A stretch of 64,000 nt of DNA, from positions 62,001 to 126,000 of the forward strand of contig JADKGE010000003.1 of the NCBI GenBank assembly GCA_016717115.1, written 5' to 3'. Made by a program: the position numbers and the translations under genes. Below the pieces are notes generated by a model. That model made no database searches. It saw only the letters and a program-made list of their open reading frames with translations, and was not told the DNA's origin. The DNA comes from Actinomycetota bacterium. GTDB taxonomy: Bacteria > Actinomycetota > Actinomycetes > S36-B12. Below, one piece after another: positions 41,026 to 50,115 of the stretch (positions are counted from its first letter, which is position 1; every line of letters starts with the position of its first letter).

Positions 41026-41234
41026 TCAGCCCCCTCCTCCCAGTCGGAGTGACGCCGAGCCCGCACGCGGACCCCGTCACCGTCAGGTTCCATGACCTGC
41101 CGCCAGGTCCCGCAGGCAGGAATCCCGCCCGGGCGACGCTCAGCGAGGCATCCACTCCGAGGGTACGGTGCGCCCGGGTCCCATGCGAGGCAGAAGTTGG
41201 CACCTTCAGATGGCCCCGGAGCGGGCTCCCAACT

Positions 41235-41678
41235 TCATGTGCTGTGATGCCGGTCGAGCCGGCCGAAAAGATAGCCGACAGATACTCCCAGTGCGAGGAT
41301 CCGCAGCACGTTGAACAGTGCGGCGATGAGGAAGTAGCGCGGCGCATCGCTCATTGCGGTCCCGAACTTGGCGGGGCCTTCGACAACCAGTGTGACCACG
41401 ACGAAGACGGCGGAACACAGCAGCAGAGATTTCACCATGGGACTGGTCGACGGAATCCAGTCGAAGAAGCGGACCAAGCAGTAGCTGACGCATAAGCCGA
41501 TCAGCAGGCCGCCCAACAGCGCCTCCAGGAGCATCGAAGGGTATTGGATGGCAAGGGCTTCGCGATACTCCGCGGCGAGGGGCGTCAGGGAGATGGCGAA
41601 ATTGGCGACCCAGAATCCCAGCCCTCCTACCAAGGCCAGGAGTGCGATCCTTCTCCGCGCCAACTGGGACTGGGACAC
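41235..41678 (-). CDS. Hypothetical membrane protein
   Basis: A 147-residue protein with four membrane helices, not matched to a named family. I chose GTG 41678 (VSQSQLARRRIALLALVGGL) because GGAAGGA lies 7 bases upstream; an upstream in-frame start at 41717 has no such site. Notable segments: FWVANFAISLTPLA and VFVVVTLVVEGPAKFG. It lies 209 bases upstream of the DUF4386 gene on the same strand. Confidence 0.7.
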   Translation of the reverse strand: MSQSQLARRRIALLALVGGLGFWVANFAISLTPLAAEYREALAIQYPSMLLEALLGGLLIGLCVSYCLVRFFDWIPSTSPMVKSLLLCSAVFVVVTLVVEGPAKFGTAMSDAPRYFLIAALFNVLRILALGVSVGYLFGRLDRHHST

Positions 41679-41884
41679 GCTGCTCCTTCCTTCCGTGCGG
41701 GTGTCGGCCGCAACCACAAGGTGCCGCCGGCGTTGACGGTCCCTCGCGACGCCCGCCCGCCCAGTCTCCTCGCGGGCAAACGTTGATGCTTCGACGGAAG
41801 ACGAACCTCGGTGGAAACCGAGCCGTGAGACCGGGCGTGACGCTAGGGGGACGGTCGCGTCCGCGCCTGGGAACCCAGCGTGAC

Positions 41885-42145
41885 GAGCGGGGGCACCTGG
41901 GTGTCACTCAATGGCACGAGAGTCATTGATACGCAGAAGAACCCCAAGGGTGAATCCCTGCCTGGGTAGGTCTCGCAGTGCGTGGGTCCGGGGTGGGGAG
42001 GAGCGATAGCGACGGTTCCCCCCGGGCGGCCCCACAGGAAGGGGATTGCGCTGCAACGACTCTTGGCATTGCACGTTGGCAAGGTGAGCTTCGGACATAG
42101 CCGCTTGGTTTCGCCCTCGCGCCTTCCTTCGCTCTTTCCCGAGAT
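41885..42145 (+). repeat. tRNA-Thr-half repeat, copy H
   Basis: A diverged copy: left arm GTGTCACTCAATGGCACG (41911-41928), core TCTCGCAGTGCGTGGGTC, then T-stem CGGGG with the same GGGGAGGAGCGATAGCGACGG loop insert as copy E, then CCCCCCGGGCGGCCCCA. The right arm keeps ATTGCGCTGCAACGACTC (42046-42063) and ends in TTTCGCCCTCGCGCCTTCCT. The gap 41679-42199 holds nothing else. Confidence 0.68.
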
Positions 42146-42199
42146 CCGCGCGCTCACGTAGCGTTTCCGTTGGCCCTGCGCCGTCACTACCCTCGAGGG

Positions 42200-43669
42200 A
42201 TGTCGACCCTGCCTCGCATCGTGCGCACGGCGTCACTGGCGGCGGGCCTCGCAGCGCTTGTCACCGTCGCCATGCCGGCCACTCAGGCAACGAGCACCGC
42301 CGCCGGCTTCAATCCCGGCGTGATCGCGGCGTATTCCATCGCGGCACCCGCATCTGAGGCCGCCTCACGGCTGATCGCCCGCGCGGTAATCCCCCGCGGA
42401 GCGGCGTGCCCGAACATCGTGGTCCGCGTGTCGGGACGATCGACACCCGACGAGGTCGTCATGTACGGCCGCAATCTGCCCGACTCGACGGCCCCGGCAT
42501 TCGAATCCATCACGGTGTGCTCAGCGCGTATACCCGACAAGGCCATTTCGGCCAGCATCATGGGCCATCCGATCCCAGCCCACCTGCCCACGCGCGTAGG
42601 TAGCCTGGCACTGTTCAGCGACACCGGGTGCCGCATCAAGCCGCCCCATCTGCAGGACTGCGCCGACCTCAACAGTTGGCCCTTGGCGAGCATCGCTGAG
42701 TCCATCGTCGAGGAGCAGCCCGACGCCGTGGTCTTCGCCGGTGACTTCTTCTACCGCGAGGCACCATGTCCGGCAGAGGTCCAGAACTGGTGCGGATCCA
42801 GCCCGCCTCCGGTGGCCGGACTGCCGTTCAAGGACAGCGCCTACGGCTGGATCGCCGAGGTGCTCCTGCCCATGGCACCACTCCTGTCGACCGCCCCGCT
42901 GATCATCGCCCGGGGCAACCACGAGGCGTGCAATCGCGGAGGCAACGGGTACTTCTTGCTTTTCGACCCACGCCGCGACACGACGGCAGCGTGCGCACCG
43001 ATCGCCGGCCCGGCGGGTCTCACCGCTCCCGAGACGACTCCTACCGCGACGTACACGGTCGATCTGCCCATTACCGCGGATCGCACGCTGCGGCTGGCGA
43101 TCGTCGATACGGCGGGGGGCGCCGACACCTTCTCCGACGCCTTCGCCCCGATCCAGCGTCCGTCGTTCGAGGCCGCCGCGAACCTGACCACGCCTCGCGA
43201 CGGCGTGGAGAACTGGCTGATCACCCACCGGCCCGTCTTCGGATACGCCAGCCCGCTGATGGATGGCCCGCCGGTGCCCTTCGACCCGTGGGTGGGGGCC
43301 GACTCCCAGACGGCAGCGTCCTTCGGCCTCCTGGATCACTTCGACCTAGTGTTCTCCTCGCACATCCACATCGGTCAGGCAGTTCAGATCCCTGGCCAAC
43401 CCGGACAGTTGATCCTCGGGAACGGCGGGACGCTCCTCGATCCGCTGACCGGCTACCCGCTGCCCACGACCGGACCGACCGACACGGCAGGTCAGGCCTA
43501 CCCGCCGCCGGTTTCCGCCTGGATCGCACCGCGCTTCGGCTACGCGATTGCTCGGCCGAACGCACAGGCCGGCTCGTGGCGGATTGACATGAAGGATCCG
43601 TCAGGTCATCAGTTCGCCCGCTGCGGTGTCGCCAACCGGCAGATCTTCTGCCGCGACCTGCCTCGCTGA
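42200..43669 (+). CDS. Secreted metallophosphoesterase
   Basis: A 489-residue protein with signal peptide (TASLAAGLAALVTVAMPATQA). The calcineurin-type metal motifs are present in order: FSDTGCR (Asp), VVFAGDFFYR (GD), IARGNHEACN (GNHE), LITHRPVFG (His) and FSSHIHIGQ (the usual GHxH as SHIH). Several Cys pairs suggest disulfides outside the cell. The N-terminal 130 residues before the first motif resemble the purple-acid-phosphatase-like lead region. Substrate is probably a phosphate ester or nucleotide in the environment. Confidence 0.87.
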   Translation: MSTLPRIVRTASLAAGLAALVTVAMPATQATSTAAGFNPGVIAAYSIAAPASEAASRLIARAVIPRGAACPNIVVRVSGRSTPDEVVMYGRNLPDSTAPAFESITVCSARIPDKAISASIMGHPIPAHLPTRVGSLALFSDTGCRIKPPHLQDCADLNSWPLASIAESIVEEQPDAVVFAGDFFYREAPCPAEVQNWCGSSPPPVAGLPFKDSAYGWIAEVLLPMAPLLSTAPLIIARGNHEACNRGGNGYFLLFDPRRDTTAACAPIAGPAGLTAPETTPTATYTVDLPITADRTLRLAIVDTAGGADTFSDAFAPIQRPSFEAAANLTTPRDGVENWLITHRPVFGYASPLMDGPPVPFDPWVGADSQTAASFGLLDHFDLVFSSHIHIGQAVQIPGQPGQLILGNGGTLLDPLTGYPLPTTGPTDTAGQAYPPPVSAWIAPRFGYAIARPNAQAGSWRIDMKDPSGHQFARCGVANRQIFCRDLPR

Positions 43670-43679
43670 ATCGAGGCGT

Positions 43680-43818
43680 CTAGCGCAGGACTCCGTCAGT
43701 GAGGCCGAGGGTGTGAGCGGGCACCACCGGCAGCCCGAGCTCGGCGGACATGGCCAGCAGTCCTTCCATGATGTAATCGTCGCCTCCTTCGTCCTCGTCC
43801 TGCTCGAACTCAGCTTCG
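43680..43818 (-). pseudogene. Short 3' fragment of an unidentified gene
   Basis: Between the phosphoesterase and the GNAT gene, the reverse strand has a frame ending at 43680 that reads EFEQDEDEGGDDYIMEGLLA then MSAELGLPVVPAHTLGLTDG. Composition is protein-like and acidic, but there is no start with a ribosome site, and the frame runs into the GNAT gene's end. It may be the tail of a deleted gene. I do not recognise it. Confidence 0.25.
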
Positions 43819-43819
43819 G

Positions 43820-44290
43820 CTAGAGCGCCAGTTTCATCCTCGGGGCCCGGGCGAGGCTGAATCCGACCCGTTCGTAGATGCGCTGCCCGTCCGCCGTGGC
43901 ACTGAGATCGACGCGGTCAGCGTTAATCGAACGGGCCCACTCGATCACGTCGCGAACAAGGAGCGTTCCGTAACCGCTACGGCGGTGCTCCGGCAGGGTG
44001 ACGAGGTTGGCGAGCCGGACCGTTCGTCCCTGAGGGCAGTGTGGGTTGGGAACGCCGAGTTCCAAGGTGCCGATGGCCGTAGCCACGACGGTGCCTTCGA
44101 TCTCGATCAAGGGGAATCGAGCCAGGTGTCGGTCCTCGACAGCGCGGGCGAACCACTCAAGTGCGTGGGGGGTCCACGTGAGCGCATGAGCCCCTTCATC
44201 CTGGTCGAACACCAACGCCCACAAGCGGACCAGTTGCGCGGAATCAGCCGGTGTGGCTGGGCGGATGCGAACCTCGTCTGGGGCGCTCAT
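43820..44290 (-). CDS. GNAT-family N-acetyltransferase
   Basis: A 156-residue acetyltransferase starting at ATG 44290 (MSAPDEVRIRPATPADSAQL). Acetyl-CoA binding motif A is present as LVTLPEHRRSGYGTLLVRD (RRSGYG), and the C-terminal RVDLSATADGQRIYERVGF is the usual motif B. The acceptor is unknown. It stands alone; the upstream gap 44291-44444 has no feature. Confidence 0.9.
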   Translation of the reverse strand: MSAPDEVRIRPATPADSAQLVRLWALVFDQDEGAHALTWTPHALEWFARAVEDRHLARFPLIEIEGTVVATAIGTLELGVPNPHCPQGRTVRLANLVTLPEHRRSGYGTLLVRDVIEWARSINADRVDLSATADGQRIYERVGFSLARAPRMKLAL

Positions 44291-44444
44291 GGCGTCATGG
44301 TGCCCTAGCCGAATCGACACAGTGCGAAGTTGAGACTGACGCGCTGGCACAGTGCCGCGAAACTGGGTGAGGTCGAGGTCCGATTGGATGTGCCGGTGAA
44401 CCCGTGACGATGCATCGTTCGGTGGCTGTGGCACGGGGCATGGA

Positions 44445-45086
44445 TCAAGCGGCCAGGTGGAAGGTGTTCGCAAACCGGTCGAGGAGGTCACCACGACCTC
44501 GCAGAACCTCGATCACCCCCGTCGCGATCGCACGATCAGGTGAAAGCTCGCCGGAGATGAGTCGGCGGATGCCCGGGCCGGCGGCGAACGCCAGGTCGGC
44601 TGGTCCGTCGCCGCGCGCCACGCTAAGGGTGGGACCGTCCACCCGGATGAGCAGTTCCGCGGCACCGAGGCGCGCCGCGTAGGCGGTGGCCGGCAGGGTC
44701 GCAGCGACCCGCGGCCTGAAGGCGGTGCGCAGGCCCATCGTCATCGAGTCGGGGGTGATGATCTGCTCCTCACGCGGATCACCCATCGCCTTGAAGCCCC
44801 AAGCGCCGAGCGCCAGGACGACCGGTTCGAGCTCGCGGCCATACGCCGTCAGCTCGTAGATGATGACGCGCGAGCGCGGCACCCGGCGGATGACGCCGGC
44901 TGCCTGAAGCTCCTTCAGCCGCGCAGCCAGGATGTTGCTCGGGATCCGCGGCAGCCCCGATGCGAGTTCGCCATATCGGCGCGGCCCGACGAGCAGGTCA
45001 CGAATGATGAGCACGGCCCAGCGTTCGCCCACCAGTTCCAGGGCACGCGTCACCCCGCAGTACTGCCCGTATTCGCGTGCGGCCAC
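44445..45086 (-). CDS. HxlR-family regulator with extra C-terminal domain
   Basis: A 213-residue protein from GTG 45086. Residues 1-100 are HxlR winged helix (YCGVTRALELVGERWAVLII, DLLVGPRRYGELASGLPRIP, SNILAARLKELQAAGVIRRV). The second half (LRTAFRPRVAATLPATAYAA to ISGELSPDRAIATGVIEVLRG) resembles an SCP2-like sterol-binding fold, present in some longer HxlR proteins and possibly a ligand sensor. It follows the VOC gene by 5 bases. Confidence 0.87.
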   Translation of the reverse strand: MAAREYGQYCGVTRALELVGERWAVLIIRDLLVGPRRYGELASGLPRIPSNILAARLKELQAAGVIRRVPRSRVIIYELTAYGRELEPVVLALGAWGFKAMGDPREEQIITPDSMTMGLRTAFRPRVAATLPATAYAARLGAAELLIRVDGPTLSVARGDGPADLAFAAGPGIRRLISGELSPDRAIATGVIEVLRGRGDLLDRFANTFHLAA

Positions 45087-45091
45087 TGACC

Positions 45092-45526
45092 TCAGGCCTG
45101 CTTGCTCGCCACGGCTTCGGGACCCTGCTGGGCAGCGGTTGGGTCCATCCAGCCGAACTCGAGGCCGTTGCCGTCGGGATCGGTGATCCCGCGCTGGTAC
45201 ATGAAGCCGTAGTCCGAGGCGGGCCGCGGCTCGGAGCCGCCCGCGGCGAGACCGGCTGCGGCGGCCGCGTCGACGGCCTCGCGGCTGTCGACGAAGATGG
45301 CGACCGCCGAGGCGGGGCTCACCTTCGGGTCGCCGAGCGGAAGGTCGGTGAAGGTCTGGAAGAACTCGCGGGTCAGGATCATGATGGCGCTGTGGTCCTC
45401 TTCGACGACGACGCAGGCCGCGTTGTGGTCGGTGAACAGAGGGTTGATGGTGAACCCGAGCGCCGTGTAGAAGGCCTTCGCCCGTTCAAGGTCCGTCACG
45501 GGCAGGCTGACGAACATCGCGGTCAT
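45092..45526 (-). CDS. VOC/glyoxalase-superfamily protein
   Basis: A 144-residue protein from ATG 45526 (GAGGGAG upstream): MFVSLPVTDLERAKAFYTAL, FTDHNAACVVVEED, and ITDPDGNGLEFGWMDP near the end, the typical paired beta-alpha-beta-beta-beta units. It is closest to the PhnB/DUF-type bleomycin-resistance-like group, where the last motif (DPxGxxxE) holds the metal or ligand Glu. Co-transcribed with the HxlR regulator that follows; together they look like a small inducible detoxification unit. Confidence 0.88.
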   Translation of the reverse strand: MTAMFVSLPVTDLERAKAFYTALGFTINPLFTDHNAACVVVEEDHSAIMILTREFFQTFTDLPLGDPKVSPASAVAIFVDSREAVDAAAAAGLAAGGSEPRPASDYGFMYQRGITDPDGNGLEFGWMDPTAAQQGPEAVASKQA

Positions 45527-45565
45527 GGTGGACTCCCTCTGGTGGTTCCGGCGTGGACGGGAGAA

Positions 45566-45584
45566 CACTTGCAAAAAACAAGTG
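45566..45584. promoter_or_regulatory. CACTTG-N7-CAAGTG inverted repeat, likely HxlR operator
   Basis: Six-base perfect arms around an A-tract, 40 bases upstream of the VOC start and therefore at the promoter of the VOC-HxlR transcript. HxlR-type regulators bind such sites and often regulate themselves. Confidence 0.5.
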
Positions 45585-45839
45585 GTGCGTCAAGACCCGA
45601 GGCTCGCCCGGCTCAGATAGCCGACGTACGGCTCATGAGGCGGCTGCGGGTCTAGACACCTACGCCACGGCTGACGAGCTCTGGCGGATCAAGCCGTGGA
45701 CAGGCACGGCAGCCTGATCGGGAAACGCCTCGGGTGTGCCCCGGAACATGGCGTAGGCATGGCCGACCATGCCGGGGCAAACGGAATATGCACGGGTGAG
45801 GGCGTGTTCCCGAGTGGCTTGCGAATGGCTCCCATGCGC

Positions 45840-47303
45840 TCAATACACGGGCTTGATCCCAAAGGCGGTTGTCTTGGCACGGCTGACGTGCTTGAGCAGC
45901 TTCATGCCGTACTTGTAGAGCTGGGAATCCACCGCGCCGATAGCGTCCCTGGGGACGCCATCGATCGACTCGATGAAGTCGGCGAACGTGCCGGCCACTT
46001 TGGATAGTCGATCCTTGGCCACGAATTCGAAGGCGTCGTCGTCCGTGAGGAGATACACCGGATTGGTGATGTAGTTGACGACAGGCACGCCCGCGGCGTA
46101 CCAATCGCCACCATCGGTGGGGGGATAATCGCCCAACGGTCCCTCGGCGGGGAGGAGGACCATGCGGCTGAGTTCGTTGGTCTTGGCCGCGTCAAGGAGC
46201 AGTCCCGTCACGGTGCGGTTCATGGGCACGAACACCCCGGCCGCCTCAGCGAGTCCTGTGGGCACCAGCCGTTGCTGGTCGTCCTCGACAGCCTCGAGCG
46301 CGATGTGCTCGATGGTGATCTCAAGTGCCGTGTGCTTCACGACGTCATCTCTGTGCGACTCGATGAAGGTCCTCGTGCCCAGTGATCCGTAGAAGTGCCC
46401 CGCGGTGAGCACGACGACCAGCCTGCGCTTGAGGCCCCTCTGCTGGGCGAAGTGCCGGGCAAGTGCGAGCACCACCGCCACGCCACTGGCGTCCTCGACG
46501 GGCGAGGCGAATGGCGAGTCGTGGTGGCAGGTCAGGACTATGGTCTCGTCGCTCGATCCCGGAATCTCGCCCACGATGTTGTGCATGGTTCCCGGCTCTC
46601 GGATGCCGGCGAGCCTCAGGCGGGCCTTGCCGTCGCCGCTCTCGGCCGCCTTGCGAAGCCACGATGCCTCGTCCCGGCCGACCCAGAACCCAGGGATGGG
46701 CTTGTCGAGGATGTCCTTCTCCCGGAAGCCATAGGGGGCGTACATGTGGCAACTTCCCCCAGGCTGGTCCTTCACGATTCCTATGAAACCCACTGCCCCC
46801 CGTTTGGCCGCCAGGTGGTAGAGGTGCCACCCGAGTCGGACCCACGTGGCGGGGTGCTTGACGAGGTCGAGGCTGCCGTCGGGATCGTACTGGCCGAGGC
46901 TGAACTTCCTGAGCAGCTTCACATCCAGGTCCGGGAAGCTGATTTCGGTGACCACGATGGCTCCGTTCCAGTCGGCCCGATGCCAGAGTGTGGCCGGGTC
47001 GGCGAAGACCAGTCGAGCTTCTCGGCCTTCTGGCGGCGTAAACGCCGAGTAGGGGATGGGGAACGAGTCCACCTGCTCGAAGCCCGAGCCCGCGTCGATT
47101 TCGACCGAGTGCGTCTCCGCGGCCCAGTGGGTGATGGGGATGGCCTCCCGACGAACCTTCTCGAGCCCGAAATCGCGCAGGTGCGCCTCGATGTAGTCCT
47201 CGTTCTGCCGATCCGCCGCACTTCCCGCGCGGCGAGCACCCATGTTCGCCTGATCCCTGATCCACTGGAACATTTCTTCGTTGTCGAACCGGTCGCTGGG
47301 CAT
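45840..47303 (-). CDS. M28-family metallopeptidase
   Basis: A 487-residue protein from ATG 47303 (GAGGAG upstream). It has a PA-like inserted domain (residues about 90-220) and then the M28 zinc core: VLTCHHDSPFASPVEDASGV with His and Asp ligands, VVLTAGHFYGSLGTRTFI, LEITIEHIALEA, and GGDWYAAGVPVVNYI. No signal peptide, so it acts in the cytoplasm or is exported another way. M28 enzymes are aminopeptidases or glutaminyl cyclases; the substrate is unknown. No operon partner. Confidence 0.85.
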   Translation of the reverse strand: MPSDRFDNEEMFQWIRDQANMGARRAGSAADRQNEDYIEAHLRDFGLEKVRREAIPITHWAAETHSVEIDAGSGFEQVDSFPIPYSAFTPPEGREARLVFADPATLWHRADWNGAIVVTEISFPDLDVKLLRKFSLGQYDPDGSLDLVKHPATWVRLGWHLYHLAAKRGAVGFIGIVKDQPGGSCHMYAPYGFREKDILDKPIPGFWVGRDEASWLRKAAESGDGKARLRLAGIREPGTMHNIVGEIPGSSDETIVLTCHHDSPFASPVEDASGVAVVLALARHFAQQRGLKRRLVVVLTAGHFYGSLGTRTFIESHRDDVVKHTALEITIEHIALEAVEDDQQRLVPTGLAEAAGVFVPMNRTVTGLLLDAAKTNELSRMVLLPAEGPLGDYPPTDGGDWYAAGVPVVNYITNPVYLLTDDDAFEFVAKDRLSKVAGTFADFIESIDGVPRDAIGAVDSQLYKYGMKLLKHVSRAKTTAFGIKPVY

Positions 47304-47374
47304 GGCCGCTCCTCGCATGGTTGCCGTGACTCTCGTCGGGCCCCAGCCCAGACCATAGCCGCCGAGTGACGCGC

Positions 47375-47423
47375 CCGCGGGGTGAGGAGGAGCGCAGCGA
47401 CGGTTTCCCGAGACGGCTCCACA
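47375..47423 (+). repeat. tRNA-Thr-half repeat, copy I (short)
   Basis: CGCGGGGTGAGGAGGAGCGC and AGCGACGGTTTCCCGAGACG, ending GGCTCCA: the T-stem with the same GGAGGAGCG-AGCGACGG loop insert as copies E and H, and a diverged acceptor strand. The anticodon part is not recognisable. It lies between the M28 and GGDEF genes. Confidence 0.55.
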
Positions 47424-47466
47424 CTACGAACGTCGGGTCATCGCGAGGGGCGCCATCACCGACCTG

Positions 47467-48507
47467 CTAGTCAGGCAAACGCTGGTGCTCCGGCTCCTCT
47501 CGCCGGCGGTACATCTCGCTGTCGGCCCGCGCGATCAGCGCAGCGACGTCCGAGTCACCCGGACCGCTGGCGAACCCCACCGTCACGGTTCTCGGCCACT
47601 CGCCGGACAGATCGTCCGCCAGTGCCAGGACGGCGTTCACCCGCTCGTTGAGCTCGTGGGCCGACCCCGACGTGCCCTCGCCTATGACGACGAACTCGTC
47701 ACCGCCCCACCGGGCGATCAGGTCGTTCGCGCGCACGCACTCGCGCAGGGCATTGGCGGTCGCGTTGATGACGGCATCCCCGAAGGCATGGCCGTGCCTG
47801 TCGTTCGCCTGCTTGAGACCGCGCACGTCGACGAACCAGACCAGGACCTGGTCGCTCGACCGGAGCGCCGTGGCAGACATCGAGGGGATCGCCCGTTCGA
47901 TGCCGTTGCGGTTGAGCACGCCGGTCAGTGGGTCAATGGTTGCCTGACGGTCCAGCATCGCCTGCGACTCGGCAAGGTCGTCGAGTGCCTTCATGCGCAG
48001 GCGCAGCAGGACGGAGCTGATGAGTAGGCCGGCGACGCAGACGAGCGCGCTGTCGATGACGACGACCCCCGGCGTTGAGGCGAAGACCACGATCACGATG
48101 GCGAGCATGGCGGCCCCGGCCACCCAGAAGACCGGCCAGGCGTGAGTGAGGGGGCCGAACGCCGTCATCACGGCCACGATGTAGGCCAAGTTTGGCGGAG
48201 TGGGCTGGTGGAAGAAGACCAACGCCAGCATCGCGACGAGGATGAGGCTGCAGGAGGCCCACACCCAGGGGACGAGGGCCTCCCGGACGACGTTGCGCCG
48301 GACGGCCCACGCCAGGCCGAGGAACAAGGGGCCGAACACGAGGTTGGTCGCCCACGCCCACGGCGTCTCGCCCGGCAGCGTGAGGTAGTTGACCACCCCG
48401 AACACCAGGGTGAGCGCGCCAGCCCAGGTGAGGATCTCGGGGATCTGGTGCCGCGCAATGCTCAGGCGAAGGTCGCGGCGCTGCTCGTTGCTCGCGTGCC
48501 CGTCCAT
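47467..48507 (-). CDS. Membrane-bound diguanylate cyclase (GGDEF)
   Basis: A 346-residue protein from ATG 48507. The N-terminal half holds about six membrane segments (MASE-like sensor, unassigned); the C-terminal GGDEF domain begins with the usual DPLTGVLNRNG and has the intact active site RWGGDEFVVIG near residue 266. The product-inhibition site RxxD (RAND) lies five residues before GGDEF. It would make cyclic di-GMP from GTP in response to an unknown membrane signal. An upstream in-frame start at 48549 is possible. Confidence 0.9.
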   Translation of the reverse strand: MDGHASNEQRRDLRLSIARHQIPEILTWAGALTLVFGVVNYLTLPGETPWAWATNLVFGPLFLGLAWAVRRNVVREALVPWVWASCSLILVAMLALVFFHQPTPPNLAYIVAVMTAFGPLTHAWPVFWVAGAAMLAIVIVVFASTPGVVVIDSALVCVAGLLISSVLLRLRMKALDDLAESQAMLDRQATIDPLTGVLNRNGIERAIPSMSATALRSSDQVLVWFVDVRGLKQANDRHGHAFGDAVINATANALRECVRANDLIARWGGDEFVVIGEGTSGSAHELNERVNAVLALADDLSGEWPRTVTVGFASGPGDSDVAALIARADSEMYRRREEPEHQRLPD

Positions 48508-48683
48508 GTGCCACCCCGCTTCCGAGACTAGAGGAAACGGGAGCCTCATCGGGTGGTCAGGCGTTCCGCTGGTACCTGCGGTACGCCCGTGTCGTGACAG
48601 AACCAGTGACGAGCGAAGCGATGCAGATCAGTTCCTTGGAGCAGCTGCTCCACCGCGCAGATCTGCGGTCGCGGACGCCGCCG

Positions 48684-49490
48684 TCAGGCAGTGGCGGTGA
48701 CGGCGGGACCCGGCGTTGCGGCCGCGCGGGCCCGGACCGCGAGGATCGCGACCGCGCCGTAGTGCGTCGCGAACCCGACGAGCGTCATCGTGTGGAACGC
48801 CTCGTGGTAGCCAAAGGTGGCCGGGGCCAAGGCCGGACGGTGCGTGCCGTACATGACGGCCCCCAAGGTGTACGCCGCGCCGCCCGCGGCCAGAAGCACG
48901 CAGGCCGTCGGCGAGACCGCCCATGCATGACGGACCCCGATCGCCCCGACCCACCCCAAGGCCACATAGCCGGCGGACGCCGTCCGGTTGGCCCGCCCCG
49001 TCGCTCGCAGGCCCGCTCCGACCGCTGCTGCCGCCCACGCGGCCGGCAGCGCCCACCGAGTCGCGCGAGTGCTTGTCGTGTACGCCAGCACCGGGGTCGC
49101 GGTCCCGGCGATCAGTGCGTAGATGGTCGCGCGGTCCGCGCGGGACATGGCCTCCTGCGACGCGCGGGTCGCGGCGAACGTGTGGTACGCCGCGGACACG
49201 CCCAGCGTCGCCACGAGCGTCCCGCCATACAGCGCGACCGGCCAGCGACGCCGGGGCGGCGCCAGGGCGACGAGGACGGCGGTGGCCGGGACCGCGGCGA
49301 GCAGGGCGTATGTGTGCTGGCGCCCGCGCCACGTCGGCTTCGCCACCCCGTCACCGCGGTGATCCGGGTGCGGGGCGGCGGACGGCCGCAGGGCCGCGCG
49401 GGCATGCGTGCTCAGGCCCGCCACCGTGCGCCGCCACGCGGCCCGAGCCGCAGGCTCCGGCGACGAGGGCAGCCGCTCGAGGGAATCCAT
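48684..49490 (-). CDS. Hemolysin III (HlyIII/PAQR) family membrane protein
   Basis: A 268-residue protein with seven membrane segments from ATG 49490. The metal-site pattern of the family is present: SAAYHTFAA, ADRATIYALIAGTATPVL and FGYHEAFHTMTLVG with the His residues that bind zinc. The N-terminal 55 residues are an unusually long basic, Ala/Arg-rich extension. PAQR proteins are thought to act on ceramide-like or other lipids. Confidence 0.85.
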   Translation of the reverse strand: MDSLERLPSSPEPAARAAWRRTVAGLSTHARAALRPSAAPHPDHRGDGVAKPTWRGRQHTYALLAAVPATAVLVALAPPRRRWPVALYGGTLVATLGVSAAYHTFAATRASQEAMSRADRATIYALIAGTATPVLAYTTSTRATRWALPAAWAAAAVGAGLRATGRANRTASAGYVALGWVGAIGVRHAWAVSPTACVLLAAGGAAYTLGAVMYGTHRPALAPATFGYHEAFHTMTLVGFATHYGAVAILAVRARAAATPGPAVTATA

Positions 49491-49721
49491 GGACTCATCG
49501 TGCCGCGTCGGGGGTGCGGGTCGCAGCGGGGGATTCCACTTTGATCGGTATTGGCAACGTCCTCGTGGCGTCCGATCCGGCGGCATCGCACCGACCGGCA
49601 ACAGGCCGGTGTCTCTGTCCGCGAGATCACGGAAGCGAACCGCGCGGAGGGTGAGGGTCTGCGCGTCCGTCACGTCCGGGAGCACTACGTCGATTCGTTG
49701 CTCGGCCGCGCCCGGGGCGTA

Positions 49722-49868
49722 CTAGAGGTGGAAGTCCTGTCCGGGGGTGCAGGTGCATTCGGCGCGTGCACACAGCGGGCAGAGGGTGCGCCCGTGCCCA
49801 CCGTCCGGGGACCGGTCAGCAGCGTCGAGTATCGCGTGGACTAGCGCTGTCAGCGGATTCTTCCTCAT
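49722..49868 (-). CDS. Small Cys-rich (zinc-ribbon-like) protein, 48 residues
   Basis: ATG 49868 has GAGGAG seven bases upstream. The product MRKNPLTALVHAILDAADRS ends in GRTLCPLCARAECTC, a C-x2-C-x5-C-x-C cluster able to bind zinc. Too short for the usual gene callers but with a very good ribosome site. No known family; a regulator or RNA-binding role is possible. Confidence 0.55.
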   Translation of the reverse strand: MRKNPLTALVHAILDAADRSPDGGHGRTLCPLCARAECTCTPGQDFHL

Positions 49869-50115
49869 GGCGTCTCCTCTGTGCTTCCATGATGCGCTCC
49901 CGCGGCCGCGCGTCAACATCCACGGCCCCGAAACGGGTGTGAGGTTGCTCGCGCACTGGAGCGCTATCGACGACGCACCGACCACGAGCGGACTCGATCC
50001 AGCGCGTGTGCCGGGAGATCACCGAGACCACACTCCCGCGCGAGACGACCCTCGCACGTGACACCCCATGTGCTGGGTAGTCAGTAGCTGCCTGCGCCGT
50101 GGCCCGGCACCCTGC

